Below are positions 1 to 6,947 of a DNA stretch of 22,592 nt, piece after piece (position 1 is the first letter of the stretch; each line of letters starts with the position of its first letter). A program made the translations under genes and the position numbers. The stretch is from JBBRHF01 sp038223055 (GTDB lineage Bacteria; Actinomycetota; Actinomycetes; JACCUZ01). The notes under the pieces were generated by a model. The model saw nothing but the letters and a program-made list of their open reading frames with translations, did not search any database and was not told the origin of the DNA. Where the stretch lies: NCBI GenBank assembly GCA_038223055.1, contig JBBRHF010000059.1:1-22592 (forward strand), read 5' to 3'.

Positions 1-518
1 GCGCCGTCAGCGCCCACGACGTAGTGCGCGTCGAACGTCTGCACCTGCCCGGTCGCGGCGCGTACGACGACCGACGTCGAGGAACTGCCGGCGGTCACGT
101 CGATGACCTCGAAGTCACGCAGGACGGTGACGTGCGCGAGCGCGGCGACGTGCTCCAGCAGCACTGCCTCGAGGAGGTCTTGGGCCAGGCAGACCGCCCG
201 GCTCGGACTGAGCACCTCGCTCTGGGCTTCCGTCGGGTAGCCGACGTCGATCACCACTCCTTCAGAGGCGCGAGCCGCGCTGGGCATCGCCAGCATCGTC
301 ATCTCGACGTCGTCGGCTACCGCGCCCACCTGATCCTCCAGACCCCACGAGCGAAGCAACTCCATGGACCGCAGGCTCAGCACCGTCGCGCGGGGCAGAG
401 GCGACCCGGAGGCCCGACGCTCCAGGAGCAGCACCTCGACCCCGGCTCGCGCCAGCTCGATCGTCGCTGCCAGGCCGGCCGGCCCGGCACCGACCACCAC
501 CACGGGGTACTCGCTCAT
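1..518 (-). CDS. FAD-dependent monooxygenase, N-terminal part (cut by window edge)
   Basis: The minus strand is open from an ATG at 518 to the window edge (172 codons), so the C-terminal part lies outside. The protein begins MSEYPVVVVGAGPAGLA, a Rossmann beta-strand with the GxGxxG dinucleotide-binding motif at residues 10-15. An acidic-strand end (LLLERR) follows near residue 31, then an RATVLSLRSMELLRSWGL segment, an SPSRAVCLAQDLLE segment, and a GADG motif at the cut edge that matches the second FAD-binding motif. This layout is that of the FAD_binding_3 class of aromatic-ring hydroxylases and antibiotic-modifying monooxygenases, which use NAD(P)H and O2. The substrate cannot be told. The gene is divergent from a tetR gene 91 bp away, a layout typical of a regulator controlling its neighbour. 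No strong Shine-Dalgarno sequence precedes the ATG. Confidence 0.85.
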   Translation of the reverse strand, partial: MSEYPVVVVGAGPAGLAATIELARAGVEVLLLERRASGSPLPRATVLSLRSMELLRSWGLEDQVGAVADDVEMTMLAMPSAARASEGVVIDVGYPTEAQSEVLSPSRAVCLAQDLLEAVLLEHVAALAHVTVLRDFEVIDVTAGSSSTSVVVRAATGQVQTFDAHYVVGADG

Positions 519-542
519 CCGCTGCTCATTTCATCAGACACA

Positions 543-586
543 CTGTATTGGTGCTACAGCATGTTTTCTATCGGTCGCCTTGTCAA
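543..586 (-). promoter_or_regulatory. Candidate promoter and TetR-type operator for the monooxygenase gene
   Basis: On the minus strand a perfect TTGACA (plus coordinates 581-586) is followed after 17 bp by CATGCT (558-563), a passable -10. An inverted repeat CTGTA-N7-TACAG (543-559) overlaps the -10 and probable start site, which is where a repressor would sit. The stretch is clearly more AT-rich than its surroundings. The assignment to the TetR protein encoded next door is inference from the divergent layout. Confidence 0.4.
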
Positions 587-609
587 GTGAAATATGAAAC
601 AGTACTGCC

Positions 610-1245
610 ATGACGACGCGCAAGTACGAGCAAAAGCTCAGGGCCAAGGCGGCCCTCGACACCAAACGACGGATCCTGGATGCCATGGCCGAACGACTGG
701 ACTCGGCGCCCACGGAGCCACTCAGCCTGGACAAGGTGGCCGAGATCGCGGAGGTGGCCAGGTCCACGATCTACACGGTCTTCGCCTCACGAGCCGGACT
801 GTTCGACGCCTTCACCAGCGACCTGTGGGAGCGCAGCGGCCTCGCCGAACTGACCACAGCGGTCGAGGTTCCCGATGCCCGGACACACCTGCGGGGAGGA
901 ATTCGCGCTGCTTGCCGAATGTACGCAGGCAACCTGGCGATCTACCGCGTGCTCTTCTCCATGTCGCGCCTCGATCCCGACGCGCTCGCCGGCGCCGTGG
1001 CCGAGAAGGAACGCAACCGCAGTGGAGGCATGGCGCACCTGGTGGGACGACTCTCCGACCAAGGAGCGCTCCGGGACGACGTCACCCCCGGCTACGCGAC
1101 GGACCTGCTCTGGATGCTGTGCAGCTTCGAAGCCTTCGATCTTCTGCACACCGGGCGCGGCATGACGGTGGACGACGCAGCCACCGCACTGGCGGCCACC
1201 GCGGAAGATGCGCTCTGCACCTCACCACCAACCCTGGGTCGGTAA
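610..1245 (+). CDS. TetR-family transcriptional regulator
   Basis: A 211-residue protein of normal TetR length. After a basic N-terminus, the segment KRRILDAMAERL starts helix 1, and a helix-turn-helix lies at about residues 40-59 (LDKVAEIAEVARSTIYTVF), followed by the usual SRAGLFDAF that closes the DNA-binding domain. The remaining 140 residues are the helical ligand-binding and dimerisation domain, whose ligand is not predictable. The ATG at 610 has no visible Shine-Dalgarno sequence; a TATGAA at 593-598 would give a very short or absent leader. The gene is divergent from the monooxygenase and only 4 bp upstream of the nitroreductase-family gene, so it probably represses one or both and is co-transcribed with the latter. 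Confidence 0.9.
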   Translation: MTTRKYEQKLRAKAALDTKRRILDAMAERLDSAPTEPLSLDKVAEIAEVARSTIYTVFASRAGLFDAFTSDLWERSGLAELTTAVEVPDARTHLRGGIRAACRMYAGNLAIYRVLFSMSRLDPDALAGAVAEKERNRSGGMAHLVGRLSDQGALRDDVTPGYATDLLWMLCSFEAFDLLHTGRGMTVDDAATALAATAEDALCTSPPTLGR

Positions 1246-1249
1246 CCTG

Positions 1250-1912
1250 ATGCCGGACGAGATGGCATCGTGGGGCATCCCAGCCAGCCGCGACCCGCTG
1301 GGTGGGCTTGGCAAGGCTGAGGCTGTGGGCGAATCGGGCGACCCTCCTCTGCATCCACTGTTGGCTTCGCGGTGGAGTCCGACGACGTTTGAACCCGCGG
1401 CGGGCGTCACTACGGCGGAGTTGGAGTCGCTGTTGGAGGCGGCGCGATGGGCACCATCGGCGGGAAACTCCCAACCCTGGGCCTTCATCGTCGGCCGTCG
1501 TGGCGAGCCCGAGCACGACCGTCTGGTCCGGCATCTGGCGAGGAGCTCGGCTAGATGGGCACCGGCAGCCGCGTTGCTCGTCGGCAACCTCGCGCACCGT
1601 TTGGTCGAAGACACCGACTGGGGGTACTCGGAGTTCTCCGTCTACGACCTGGGGCAGGCCGTCGCGCACATGTCGTTCCAGGCGCAGTCGTTGGGGTTGT
1701 ACGTGCGCCAGTTCCGGGCTTTTGACCGCGTAGGGCTCGCGGCGGAGTTCGAGGTACCGCGCCATTGGGAGGTGACGACGATGTCGGCCATCGGGCGCGT
1801 ACCGCCACAGTTAGCCCGCGACGCCTCAGGCGACAGCCCTCAGCCGGCTCGCCAGCGTCGGTCGTCGACCGAGATCCGCTGGCCGCAGGCCGCGCTCACC
1901 AGGCGCGAGTAG
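1250..1912 (+). CDS. Nitroreductase-family flavoprotein
   Basis: A 220-residue protein. SRWSPTTFEP (about residues 40-49) and LLEAARWAPSAGNSQPWAFIV (61-81) match the FMN-binding N-terminal signature of the nitroreductase fold (SxRxF, then APSxxNxQPW). DLGQAVAHMSFQAQSLGLYV (133-152) matches the conserved core helix. Members are FMN enzymes that use NAD(P)H to reduce nitro groups, quinones or enones; some actinobacterial relatives sequester flavin instead. The substrate is unknown. I chose the ATG at 1250, which lies 4 bp after the tetR stop; an ATG 12 bp further in is possible. The tail after the RWPQ near residue 213 lies next to the broken-gene scar and may have been altered by it. It probably forms an operon with tetR. 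Confidence 0.85.
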   Translation: MPDEMASWGIPASRDPLGGLGKAEAVGESGDPPLHPLLASRWSPTTFEPAAGVTTAELESLLEAARWAPSAGNSQPWAFIVGRRGEPEHDRLVRHLARSSARWAPAAALLVGNLAHRLVEDTDWGYSEFSVYDLGQAVAHMSFQAQSLGLYVRQFRAFDRVGLAAEFEVPRHWEVTTMSAIGRVPPQLARDASGDSPQPARQRRSSTEIRWPQAALTRRE

Positions 1913-2021
1913 GCGATGGTCTGAGGCTTTCGACTGGGCCGCCGAGGAATGGCTGCACACCGCGGCCGCCTCGGCGTACGACGATCTGAAGGCCGATCCG
2001 TCGCGCGAACCATGTCGATGA
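1911..2021 (+). pseudogene. C-terminal remnant of an antitoxin-like protein
   Basis: In the frame ending at the TGA at 2019, the sequence reads EAFDWAAEEWLHTAAASAYD followed by DLKADPSR and then the unrelated EPCR. The YDDLKADPSR ending resembles the segment that precedes the C-terminal helix in many small type II antitoxins (YDxLKADPSRA). The start is missing, because the frame runs back into the nitroreductase gene, and the expected C-terminus is replaced by a junction at about 2007. The family match is from memory of the motif and is tentative. No matching toxin gene is present. Confidence 0.45.
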
Positions 2022-2401
2022 GGCGTCAGAGCCAGAGCCAGGTCAACTCGAAGACGGTCGAGGTCTCGCCGAAGTACGAGTCGGCCCGGACGGTCTACCT
2101 ACCCGACGAGCTCGTGAGGGTGCTGGCCGCTCACGTCGAGAAGCACCCTCCGATGGGGGAGCAACGGTGGCCGTTCTCGCTCAACGGCTACGTGTACAAC
2201 CGGAACAGCGCCGGGAACCAATGGCGGAGCCTGCGGGCGAAGGTGGGCATGGGAGCGTTCGACCTGCACGACGTGCGACACTACTTCGGGTCGGGCTTGA
2301 ACGCCGACGGCTGCGACGTCGTGACCGTGCAGAACGCCCTGGGCCACTCCTGCGGACTCTGTGCGGACTGGGGCCGGTTCGTGAGCGTGAATCAGCGGTA
2401 G
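2012..2401 (+). pseudogene. Tyrosine recombinase (integrase) fragment, broken at both ends
   Basis: The frame carries part of a phage-type integrase catalytic domain. SPKYESARTVYLPDELVRVL matches the beta-hairpin region around the catalytic Lys, LHDVRHYFGSGL carries the H-x-x-R box, and DVVTVQNALGHS carries the last conserved His. The N-terminal DNA-binding domain, the first catalytic Arg and the catalytic Tyr are all missing. Homology stops at about 2350, after which the frame runs through unrelated DNA into the end of yajQ on the other strand. An in-frame ATG exists at 2012, but a product could not be catalytic. It overlaps the antitoxin-like remnant and is best read as the scar of an excised or decayed integrated element. 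Confidence 0.75.
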
Positions 2402-2880
2402 TTCGTGAACTGCACCGCGAAGTCGAACTCCTTGCCCTTGAGCAGCGCCTGCACGGCCTGCAGGTCGTCCCGGCTCTTCGAGCTGACCCGCAGTTCGTCG
2501 CCCTGAATCTGGGCCTTGACCGACTTCGGCCCCTCGTCCCGGATGATCTTCGTGACCTTCTTGGCATTCTCCTGGGAGATGCCTTCCTCGATGTCGCAGC
2601 TGAGCCGGTATTCCTTGCCCGAGAGCGCCGGCTCGCCGGGCTTGAGCGACTTCAGCGAGATGCCGCGCTTGATCAGCTTGGTCTGCAGCACGTCGAGGAT
2701 CGCGTTCACTCGCTCCTCGGAGTTGGCCCTCATCTCGATCTTCTCCCCCGACCACGCGATCGAGGCGCCCACGTTCTTGAAGTCGAACCGCTGGGAGACC
2801 TCTTTCGCGGTCTGGTTCAGCGCGTTGTCGACCTCCTGGTGGTCGACCTTGCTCACGATGTCCATCGAGGAGTCAGCCAT
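2392..2880 (-). CDS. yajQ: YajQ-family nucleotide-binding protein
   Basis: A 162-residue protein, the usual length for YajQ (UPF0234). It begins MADSSMDIVSKVDHQEVDNA and contains the family blocks SQRFDFKNVGASI, AILDVLQTKLIKRGI, CDIEEGISQENAKKVTKII and VQALLKGKEFDFAVQFTNYR at the very end. Relatives have two ferredoxin-like domains, bind nucleotides (cyclic di-GMP in Xanthomonas) and have been linked to RNA binding. I start at the ATG at 2880; three more in-frame codons exist upstream, but the family begins here. The gene lies 46 bp downstream of the response-regulator stop, so read-through from that operon is possible. A TAGTTT about 10 bp before the ATG could be a -10 of its own. Confidence 0.93.
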   Translation of the reverse strand: MADSSMDIVSKVDHQEVDNALNQTAKEVSQRFDFKNVGASIAWSGEKIEMRANSEERVNAILDVLQTKLIKRGISLKSLKPGEPALSGKEYRLSCDIEEGISQENAKKVTKIIRDEGPKSVKAQIQGDELRVSSKSRDDLQAVQALLKGKEFDFAVQFTNYR

Positions 2881-2926
2881 AGGGCGCAAACTATCCGACG
2901 TACGGCGAGGCCGCGCAGATGGGCAA

Positions 2927-3628
2927 TCAGATCAGGCGCCGGTCGGTGGCCCACCGGCTGAGCTCGTGGCGATTGGACAGCTGCAGCTTGCGCAGCACGG
3001 CCGAAACGTGTGTCTCCACGGTCTTCACCGAGATGAACAGCTGGCGGGCCACCTCCTTGTACGTGTAGCCGCGCGCGATCAGGCGCAGCACCTCCCGCTC
3101 CCGGTGGGTCAGCCGGTCGAGATCCTCGTCGATCGCGGCCACGTCGGTGCTCGCGGCGAACGCGTCGAGCACGAACCCCGCCAGCCGTGGCGAGAAGACC
3201 GCGTCGCCGTCGGCGATCCGCCGGATGGCCCGGGTCAGTTCCGGCCCGGTGATGGACTTGGTGACGTAGCCCCGCGCGCCCGCCCGGATGACGCTGATCA
3301 CGTCCTCGGGCGCGTCGGACACCGACAGCGCGAGGACCCGCACCGCAGGCAGCCGAGGCACGAGTGCGGCCAGAATCGCCCGCCCACCACCCCCAGGCAG
3401 GTGTACGTCGAGCAGCACCACATCGGGCTCCATGCGGGTGATCACCGCCACCGCACTCTCAACGTCCTCGGCCTCGCCCACGACCTCGACCGCCGGCCCG
3501 AGGTCGGCTCGGACGCCGCTGCGGAACATCCGGTGGTCATCGACCAGGACGACCCGGATTTTCGGCGCCGGCGGTCCCGCTCGCGCACCCTCGGGCGGGC
3601 GACCGCCGCCCGGTCCCGAATCGCTCAC
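2927..3628 (-). CDS. NarL/LuxR-type response regulator
   Basis: A 233-residue two-domain regulator. The receiver domain runs from about residue 23 to 140: the acidic pair D30-D31 in VVLVDDHRMFR, the phospho-acceptor D74 in DVVLLDVHLPGG, a Ser at about 102 and the conserved K124 in GYVTKS. The C-terminal LuxR-type helix-turn-helix starts at LTHREREVLRLIARG (about 173) and carries KEVARQLFISVKTVETHVS. The first 22 residues are a Gly/Pro-rich extension. Its ATG overlaps the end of the histidine kinase gene by 4 bp (ATGA), so the two are translationally coupled and form a cognate pair. Its targets are probably the divergent PspC/LiaF-like operon and its own operon, by analogy with Lia-type systems. 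Confidence 0.95.
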   Translation of the reverse strand: MSDSGPGGGRPPEGARAGPPAPKIRVVLVDDHRMFRSGVRADLGPAVEVVGEAEDVESAVAVITRMEPDVVLLDVHLPGGGGRAILAALVPRLPAVRVLALSVSDAPEDVISVIRAGARGYVTKSITGPELTRAIRRIADGDAVFSPRLAGFVLDAFAASTDVAAIDEDLDRLTHREREVLRLIARGYTYKEVARQLFISVKTVETHVSAVLRKLQLSNRHELSRWATDRRLI

Positions 3629-4974
3629 GGCTCACTCCTCGGCATCGCGCTGCTCGGCATGTCGTCCCTCGGTTCATCCCTGGTTGCCTGGTCGCTGTTT
3701 GCCTGGTCCCTTGGCGCGCGGTCCCTAGTCTCCCGCGTCGTCGCCCGGGGCATCTCAAGCTGCACCTCGGTGCCGTCCCCGTTGCCGGTGCGAACCGTCG
3801 CCGTGCCGCCGTGGCGCGCCATCCGCCCGACCACCGACTGGCGCAGGCCCAGCCGGTCGGCCGGCACGGAGGCCGGGTCGAAGCCCGGTCCCCGGTCGCG
3901 CACGAAGACCGTGACCTGGGTCGGCTCGACCTCCCCGAACACCGAGATCGGCGAGCCCTCGGCGTACTTTGCGGCGTTGACCAGGGCCTCACGCGCCGCG
4001 AGGACCATCGCCGAGAGCGACGGGTCGACCGGGCAGTCCCCGACGACCACCACCTCGATCGCGACGCCATGGTCGTCCTCGACCTCGCCCGCGGCGCGCT
4101 CGAGGGCGGACTGCACGGTGCTCGCGGTCTCCGTGCGCGGCCGGTAGAGCCAGCCTCGCAGCTCGCGCTCCTGGGCGCGGGCCAGCCGGGTGACCTCCCG
4201 GGGGTCGCCCACATGTCGCTGGATCAGGGTGAGCGTGTGCAACACCGAGTCGTGCACGTGCGCGGCGAGCTCGGCCCGCTCCTGCTCCCTGATCCGGGCC
4301 GCCCGCTCCGCGGACAGGTCGCGTGCCATCCGCAGCCACCACGGCCCGCTGACCAGCCCCAGCCCGGCAACGACGACCAGCACCGCGATCAAGGTCCGGC
4401 CGGTCCCGCCCCGGTTGACCTGACCGAGCAGCAGCGCCCCGCCGCCGAGCACCACCAGGATCGCGCCACCGGCAGCCCGGGCCAGGCCCGCGTGGCGGCG
4501 GGTGCCTGCCGCCGCCCGCAGCCGCTCGCGCTGCGTGTCGTCGGCCTGACGCCACAGGATGACCACCCCGAAACCCACCGCGAACAGCGGCAGGACCGCG
4601 CCGGGATTCAGCCCGAACCCCGCCTGGGACAGCAGCAGCAGGGCGCCCAGGGTGAGCGCTCCGAGGGCCATCAGCGGGGCAAGGTCCCGCGACGCCGAGC
4701 CCGGACCGAGCTCGTCTTCGGACGGCTCGACCCGAAGCGGCGCGAAGACCCAGAACAGTGCGTACATCACGATCCCGGATCCGCCGGCGAAGGCGAGCAG
4801 GACGAACACCACCCGAACCAGGCGTACGTCGAGGTGCAGGTGGTCGGCGAGGCCCCCCGCCACGCCCGCCAGGAGCCGGCCGTCCGAGCGGCGGTAGAGC
4901 CGTCGCGCCGGGAGGTCGGGGGCCAAGGGGCTGCTCACCCGTTGATCGTCACACGCGCACGAGACCCGGCGCAT
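3625..4974 (-). CDS. PspC-domain sensor histidine kinase
   Basis: A 449-residue membrane kinase. A PspC domain occupies about residues 24-84 (RRSDGRLLAGVAGGLADHL, then a hydrophobic stretch). Further membrane segments lie near 101-141 and 168-208. A HisKA_3-type dimerisation helix contains AAHVHDSVLHTL with phospho-acceptor His at about 241. A HATPase domain has an N-box (LVNAAKYAEGSP, about 331), DRGPGFDP and a GDGTEV glycine box. The kinase phosphorylates the regulator encoded directly downstream. The start is fixed by an ideal GGAGGA Shine-Dalgarno sequence (plus 4981-4986) 6 bp before the ATG at 4974; an upstream GTG would swallow that site. The last 39 residues are a charged, repetitive tail (DQANSDQATRDEP) beyond the kinase domain. 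PspC as the input module suggests sensing of membrane or cell-wall damage. Confidence 0.93.
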   Translation of the reverse strand: MRRVSCACDDQRVSSPLAPDLPARRLYRRSDGRLLAGVAGGLADHLHLDVRLVRVVFVLLAFAGGSGIVMYALFWVFAPLRVEPSEDELGPGSASRDLAPLMALGALTLGALLLLSQAGFGLNPGAVLPLFAVGFGVVILWRQADDTQRERLRAAAGTRRHAGLARAAGGAILVVLGGGALLLGQVNRGGTGRTLIAVLVVVAGLGLVSGPWWLRMARDLSAERAARIREQERAELAAHVHDSVLHTLTLIQRHVGDPREVTRLARAQERELRGWLYRPRTETASTVQSALERAAGEVEDDHGVAIEVVVVGDCPVDPSLSAMVLAAREALVNAAKYAEGSPISVFGEVEPTQVTVFVRDRGPGFDPASVPADRLGLRQSVVGRMARHGGTATVRTGNGDGTEVQLEMPRATTRETRDRAPRDQANSDQATRDEPRDDMPSSAMPRSEP

Positions 4975-4996
4975 CAGGCGTCCTCCGGGCACCGGT

Positions 4997-5014
4997 CTCA
5001 GGGACCACTCAGGG
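4997..5014. promoter_or_regulatory. Direct repeat in the divergent kinase/PspC promoter region
   Basis: CTCAGGG occurs at 4997-5003 and again at 5008-5014, exactly 11 bp apart, so the copies lie on one face of the helix. They sit in the 96 bp between the two divergent genes, where a dimeric LuxR-type regulator would bind to control both. No clear -10/-35 pair was found. Assignment as an operator is inference. Confidence 0.3.
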
Positions 5015-5070
5015 TCGGGACCGGGCGATACCGGATGGGCGCCCGGCCCGATCCGGGCAACGATCGAGTT

Positions 5071-6342
5071 ATGAACGAACCCGGCTCACCCCCCACACCG
5101 CCACAGGCCCCACCACCACAGGGCACCCCACCACAGGGCACCCCAGGGACACCATTTGCCGACCCCCCTGGCTTTGCCGCCGCGTCGCCCCGGCCTCCGC
5201 TGGTCCGCAGCCGTAGCGACCGCAAGGTGGCCGGGGTCGCCGGGGGACTCGCCCACTATGTCGGCATCGACCCGCTGGTCGTGCGGATCGGGCTCGTCGT
5301 CCTCGCGCTCTTCGGCGGGTCGGGGCTGCTGATCTACGCGCTGGGGTGGCTGTTCATGCCGGACGAGGGTGCGACCCAGACCGAGGCGCAATTGCTCATC
5401 CGTGGGCGGGGTGCCTTGGGAACGATCATACTGATCGTCGTGCTGGCCGTCGCCGGCGTCTACGTCTTCGAGGGCCTGGGTGCACCGAGCGCCACGGTCG
5501 CCGTCGCCGCCATAGCCCTGGCCGCCTACCTCGCGCAGCGGTCCCGCGACCGCTACCACCTGGGTGCCCCACCGGCGTCCGGCTGGCCCGCAGCGCCGGC
5601 AGCACCCGCGTCGGGCGCTTACGGCCAGACCCCGGGCACGGCGTACGCCATGAATCCCAGCACCGCGACCACCGAGCAGTTGCCCTACGTCCCGTCCGGG
5701 TCAGGCGTCTATCTGCCCCCACCCCAGCCCCCGCGCCGAAAATCGGCGCTGGGTCGGCTCACGCTGAGCGCGGCGCTGCTGGTGGCCGGCATCCTCGCCG
5801 CGGTGGGTTCGGCGACATCGATCAGCGTCCCGGCCGTGGTCGTGTTCGCTGCCGCCCTGTCCGTGGTCGGCGCCGGCCTGCTGGCCGGAGCCGTCTACGG
5901 TCGCTCACGCTGGCTGGTGGTCGTCGGCGTCCTGCTGGCGATCGCGACGGCCGGTGCGAGCGTCGACCACGGTGACGTCTCGGGCGGCGTGGGCACCCGC
6001 ACCTGGGACCCGCAAACAGTTGCGGAGGTGGCCTCGCCCTACGAGATCGGGGCGGGTGACGCCGTGCTCGACTTGCGCGACCTCGATCTTGCCAGCAGCG
6101 GGCCGCTTCGGATCACGGCGCACATCGGTGTCGGCCAGCTTCGGGTGCTCGCACCGGAGGGTGTGCCGATCGAGGTCGAGGCGCACGTCGGCTTGGGCCA
6201 GATAGTCCTCCCCGACAGCACCGGGCCCGACGGCGTGGACAACAACGCGAGCTACAGCTCCAGTCAGGGCGCCGGCGGCCCGATCGCCCTCAAGCTGTGG
6301 GTCGGCGTGGGAAACCTGGAGGTACGTCGTGCTGGCATCTGA
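5071..6342 (+). CDS. PspC-domain membrane protein with LiaF-like C-terminal domain
   Basis: A 423-residue protein. Residues 1-44 are a Pro-rich cytoplasmic segment containing a 15-bp direct repeat (PPQGT twice). A PspC domain runs from about 45 to 98 (RSRSDRKVAGVAGGLAHYVG, hydrophobic segment, LGWLFMPDEG). Further membrane segments are at about 116-134, 140-154, 230-250, 255-275 and 281-296, with a Pro/Ala-rich linker between. The C-terminal part (about 345-423) has repeated Gly-rich beta strands (HIGVGQLRVLAP, HVGLGQIVLP, WVGVGNLEVRR), the pattern of the LiaF/DUF2154 beta-helical domain. LiaF inhibits the LiaRS envelope-stress system in Firmicutes. The gene is divergent from a PspC-domain kinase, so a partner or inhibitor role is likely. 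The ATG at 5071 lacks a strong ribosome site; the long open frame upstream is antisense to the kinase gene. Confidence 0.85.
   Translation: MNEPGSPPTPPQAPPPQGTPPQGTPGTPFADPPGFAAASPRPPLVRSRSDRKVAGVAGGLAHYVGIDPLVVRIGLVVLALFGGSGLLIYALGWLFMPDEGATQTEAQLLIRGRGALGTIILIVVLAVAGVYVFEGLGAPSATVAVAAIALAAYLAQRSRDRYHLGAPPASGWPAAPAAPASGAYGQTPGTAYAMNPSTATTEQLPYVPSGSGVYLPPPQPPRRKSALGRLTLSAALLVAGILAAVGSATSISVPAVVVFAAALSVVGAGLLAGAVYGRSRWLVVVGVLLAIATAGASVDHGDVSGGVGTRTWDPQTVAEVASPYEIGAGDAVLDLRDLDLASSGPLRITAHIGVGQLRVLAPEGVPIEVEAHVGLGQIVLPDSTGPDGVDNNASYSSSQGAGGPIALKLWVGVGNLEVRRAGI
5113..5142 (+). repeat. 15-bp tandem repeat in the Pro-rich N-terminus
   Basis: CCACCACAGGGCACC occurs twice in perfect tandem (5113-5127 and 5128-5142), encoding PPQGT repeats. 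The unit is a multiple of three, so copy-number change keeps the frame. Confidence 0.85.
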
Positions 6343-6571
6343 ACGTCATGAGCTGAACGTCTTCTCGCTGATGGCCGGGCTGGCCTTCCTCGTGCTGGGC
6401 GTCGGGCGGTTGCTCGCGGAGGCGACCGACCTCTCCTTCGACGCGGCCTGGGTGGTCCCGGTGCTGCTCGTCGGTCTGGGGCTGGCCGGCCTGCTCGGCA
6501 CGGTCCTGTCCGGCCGCGATGCGTCGACGGAGCGGGGAATGGCCGACGGCGGGGACGACGAGCAGGGCTGA
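6329..6571 (+). CDS. Small two-helix membrane protein
   Basis: An 80-residue protein with two hydrophobic segments (about residues 12-30, FSLMAGLAFLVLGVGRLL, and 40-62, WVVPVLLVGLGLAGLLGTVL) and a charged tail (ASTERGMADGGDDEQG). I use the GTG at 6329, which has GGAGG (6318-6322) 6 bp upstream. This start lies inside the end of the PspC/LiaF-like gene, overlapping it by 14 bp, so translation is coupled and the proteins probably act together in the membrane. I do not recognise a named family. Confidence 0.75.
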   Translation: MLASERHELNVFSLMAGLAFLVLGVGRLLAEATDLSFDAAWVVPVLLVGLGLAGLLGTVLSGRDASTERGMADGGDDEQG

Positions 6572-6575
6572 CCGG

Positions 6576-6605
6576 TGTCAGCCGGGCGCCCGGGCACGCT
6601 ATCCT
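6576..6605 (+). promoter_or_regulatory. Candidate promoter for tRNA-Tyr
   Basis: TATCCT at 6600-6605 is a good actinobacterial -10. The matching -35 (TGTCAG at 6576-6581, 18-bp spacing) is weak. Location about 45 bp before the tRNA supports it. Confidence 0.3.
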
Positions 6606-6649
6606 GCTGCGGCGCCAGCGGCTGGGAAACCCGGAGTCGCGGGTGGCAC

Positions 6650-6731
6650 GGCAGGTTGCCCGAGTGGCCAAAGGGAGCGGACTGTAAATCCGCCGGCTCA
6701 GCCTACGTTGGTTCGAACCCAACACCTGCCA
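6650..6731 (+). tRNA. tRNA-Tyr (anticodon GTA)
   Basis: An 82-nt class II tRNA. The acceptor strand GGCAGGT pairs with ACCTGCC, the anticodon loop CTGTAAA carries GTA, a long variable arm (CCGGCTCAGCCTACG) follows, and the T-arm is TTGGTTCGAACCCAA. No CCA end is encoded. It is the first of three tRNA genes just before rpmG. Confidence 0.95.
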
Positions 6732-6736
6732 CCGCA

Positions 6737-6777
6737 CAGGTGGGCCACCACCCCCGGCCGGGGTGGCGGCCCACCTG
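6737..6777 (+). terminator. Strong hairpin after tRNA-Tyr
   Basis: CAGGTGGGCC (6737-6746) pairs with GGCCCACCTG (6768-6777), and inside it CCACCCC pairs with GGGGTGG around a 5-nt loop, giving a nearly unbroken 17-bp stem. There is no T-run, so it could be a GC-rich terminator, a processing signal or both. Confidence 0.55.
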
Positions 6778-6823
6778 CGATGTCTGGTTGTGAGACCGAG
6801 GCGTGTATTCTCGGACCTCGCTT

Positions 6824-6896
6824 GCCCCCTTAGCTCAGTCGGCAGAGCGTCTCCATGGTAAGGAGAAGGTCTACGGTTCGATTCCGTAAGGGGGCT
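6824..6896 (+). tRNA. tRNA-Thr (anticodon GGT)
   Basis: A 73-nt cloverleaf: acceptor GCCCCCT/AGGGGGC, D-arm with AGCTCAGTCGGCAGAGC, anticodon stem TCTCC/GGAGA with loop ATGGTAA, and T-arm TACGGTTCGATTCCGTA. No CCA is encoded. A TATTCT at 6806-6811 may be its -10. Confidence 0.96.
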
Positions 6897-6947
6897 CTGG
6901 ATGGTTCGTCGGTCGCAGGCACCCGCCCGCGGCAGGTGGCCCAACCC

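Noticed and set aside
24..590. Plus-strand 188-codon open frame at the left edge
   Set aside because: It is antisense to the monooxygenase gene, whose minus-strand translation has clear FAD-binding motifs.
3811..5070. Long plus-strand open frame running into the PspC/LiaF-like gene
   Set aside because: Upstream of 5071 it is antisense to the histidine kinase gene and has the low-complexity Arg/Gln/Asp/Gly composition of a shadow frame. The real protein starts at 5071.
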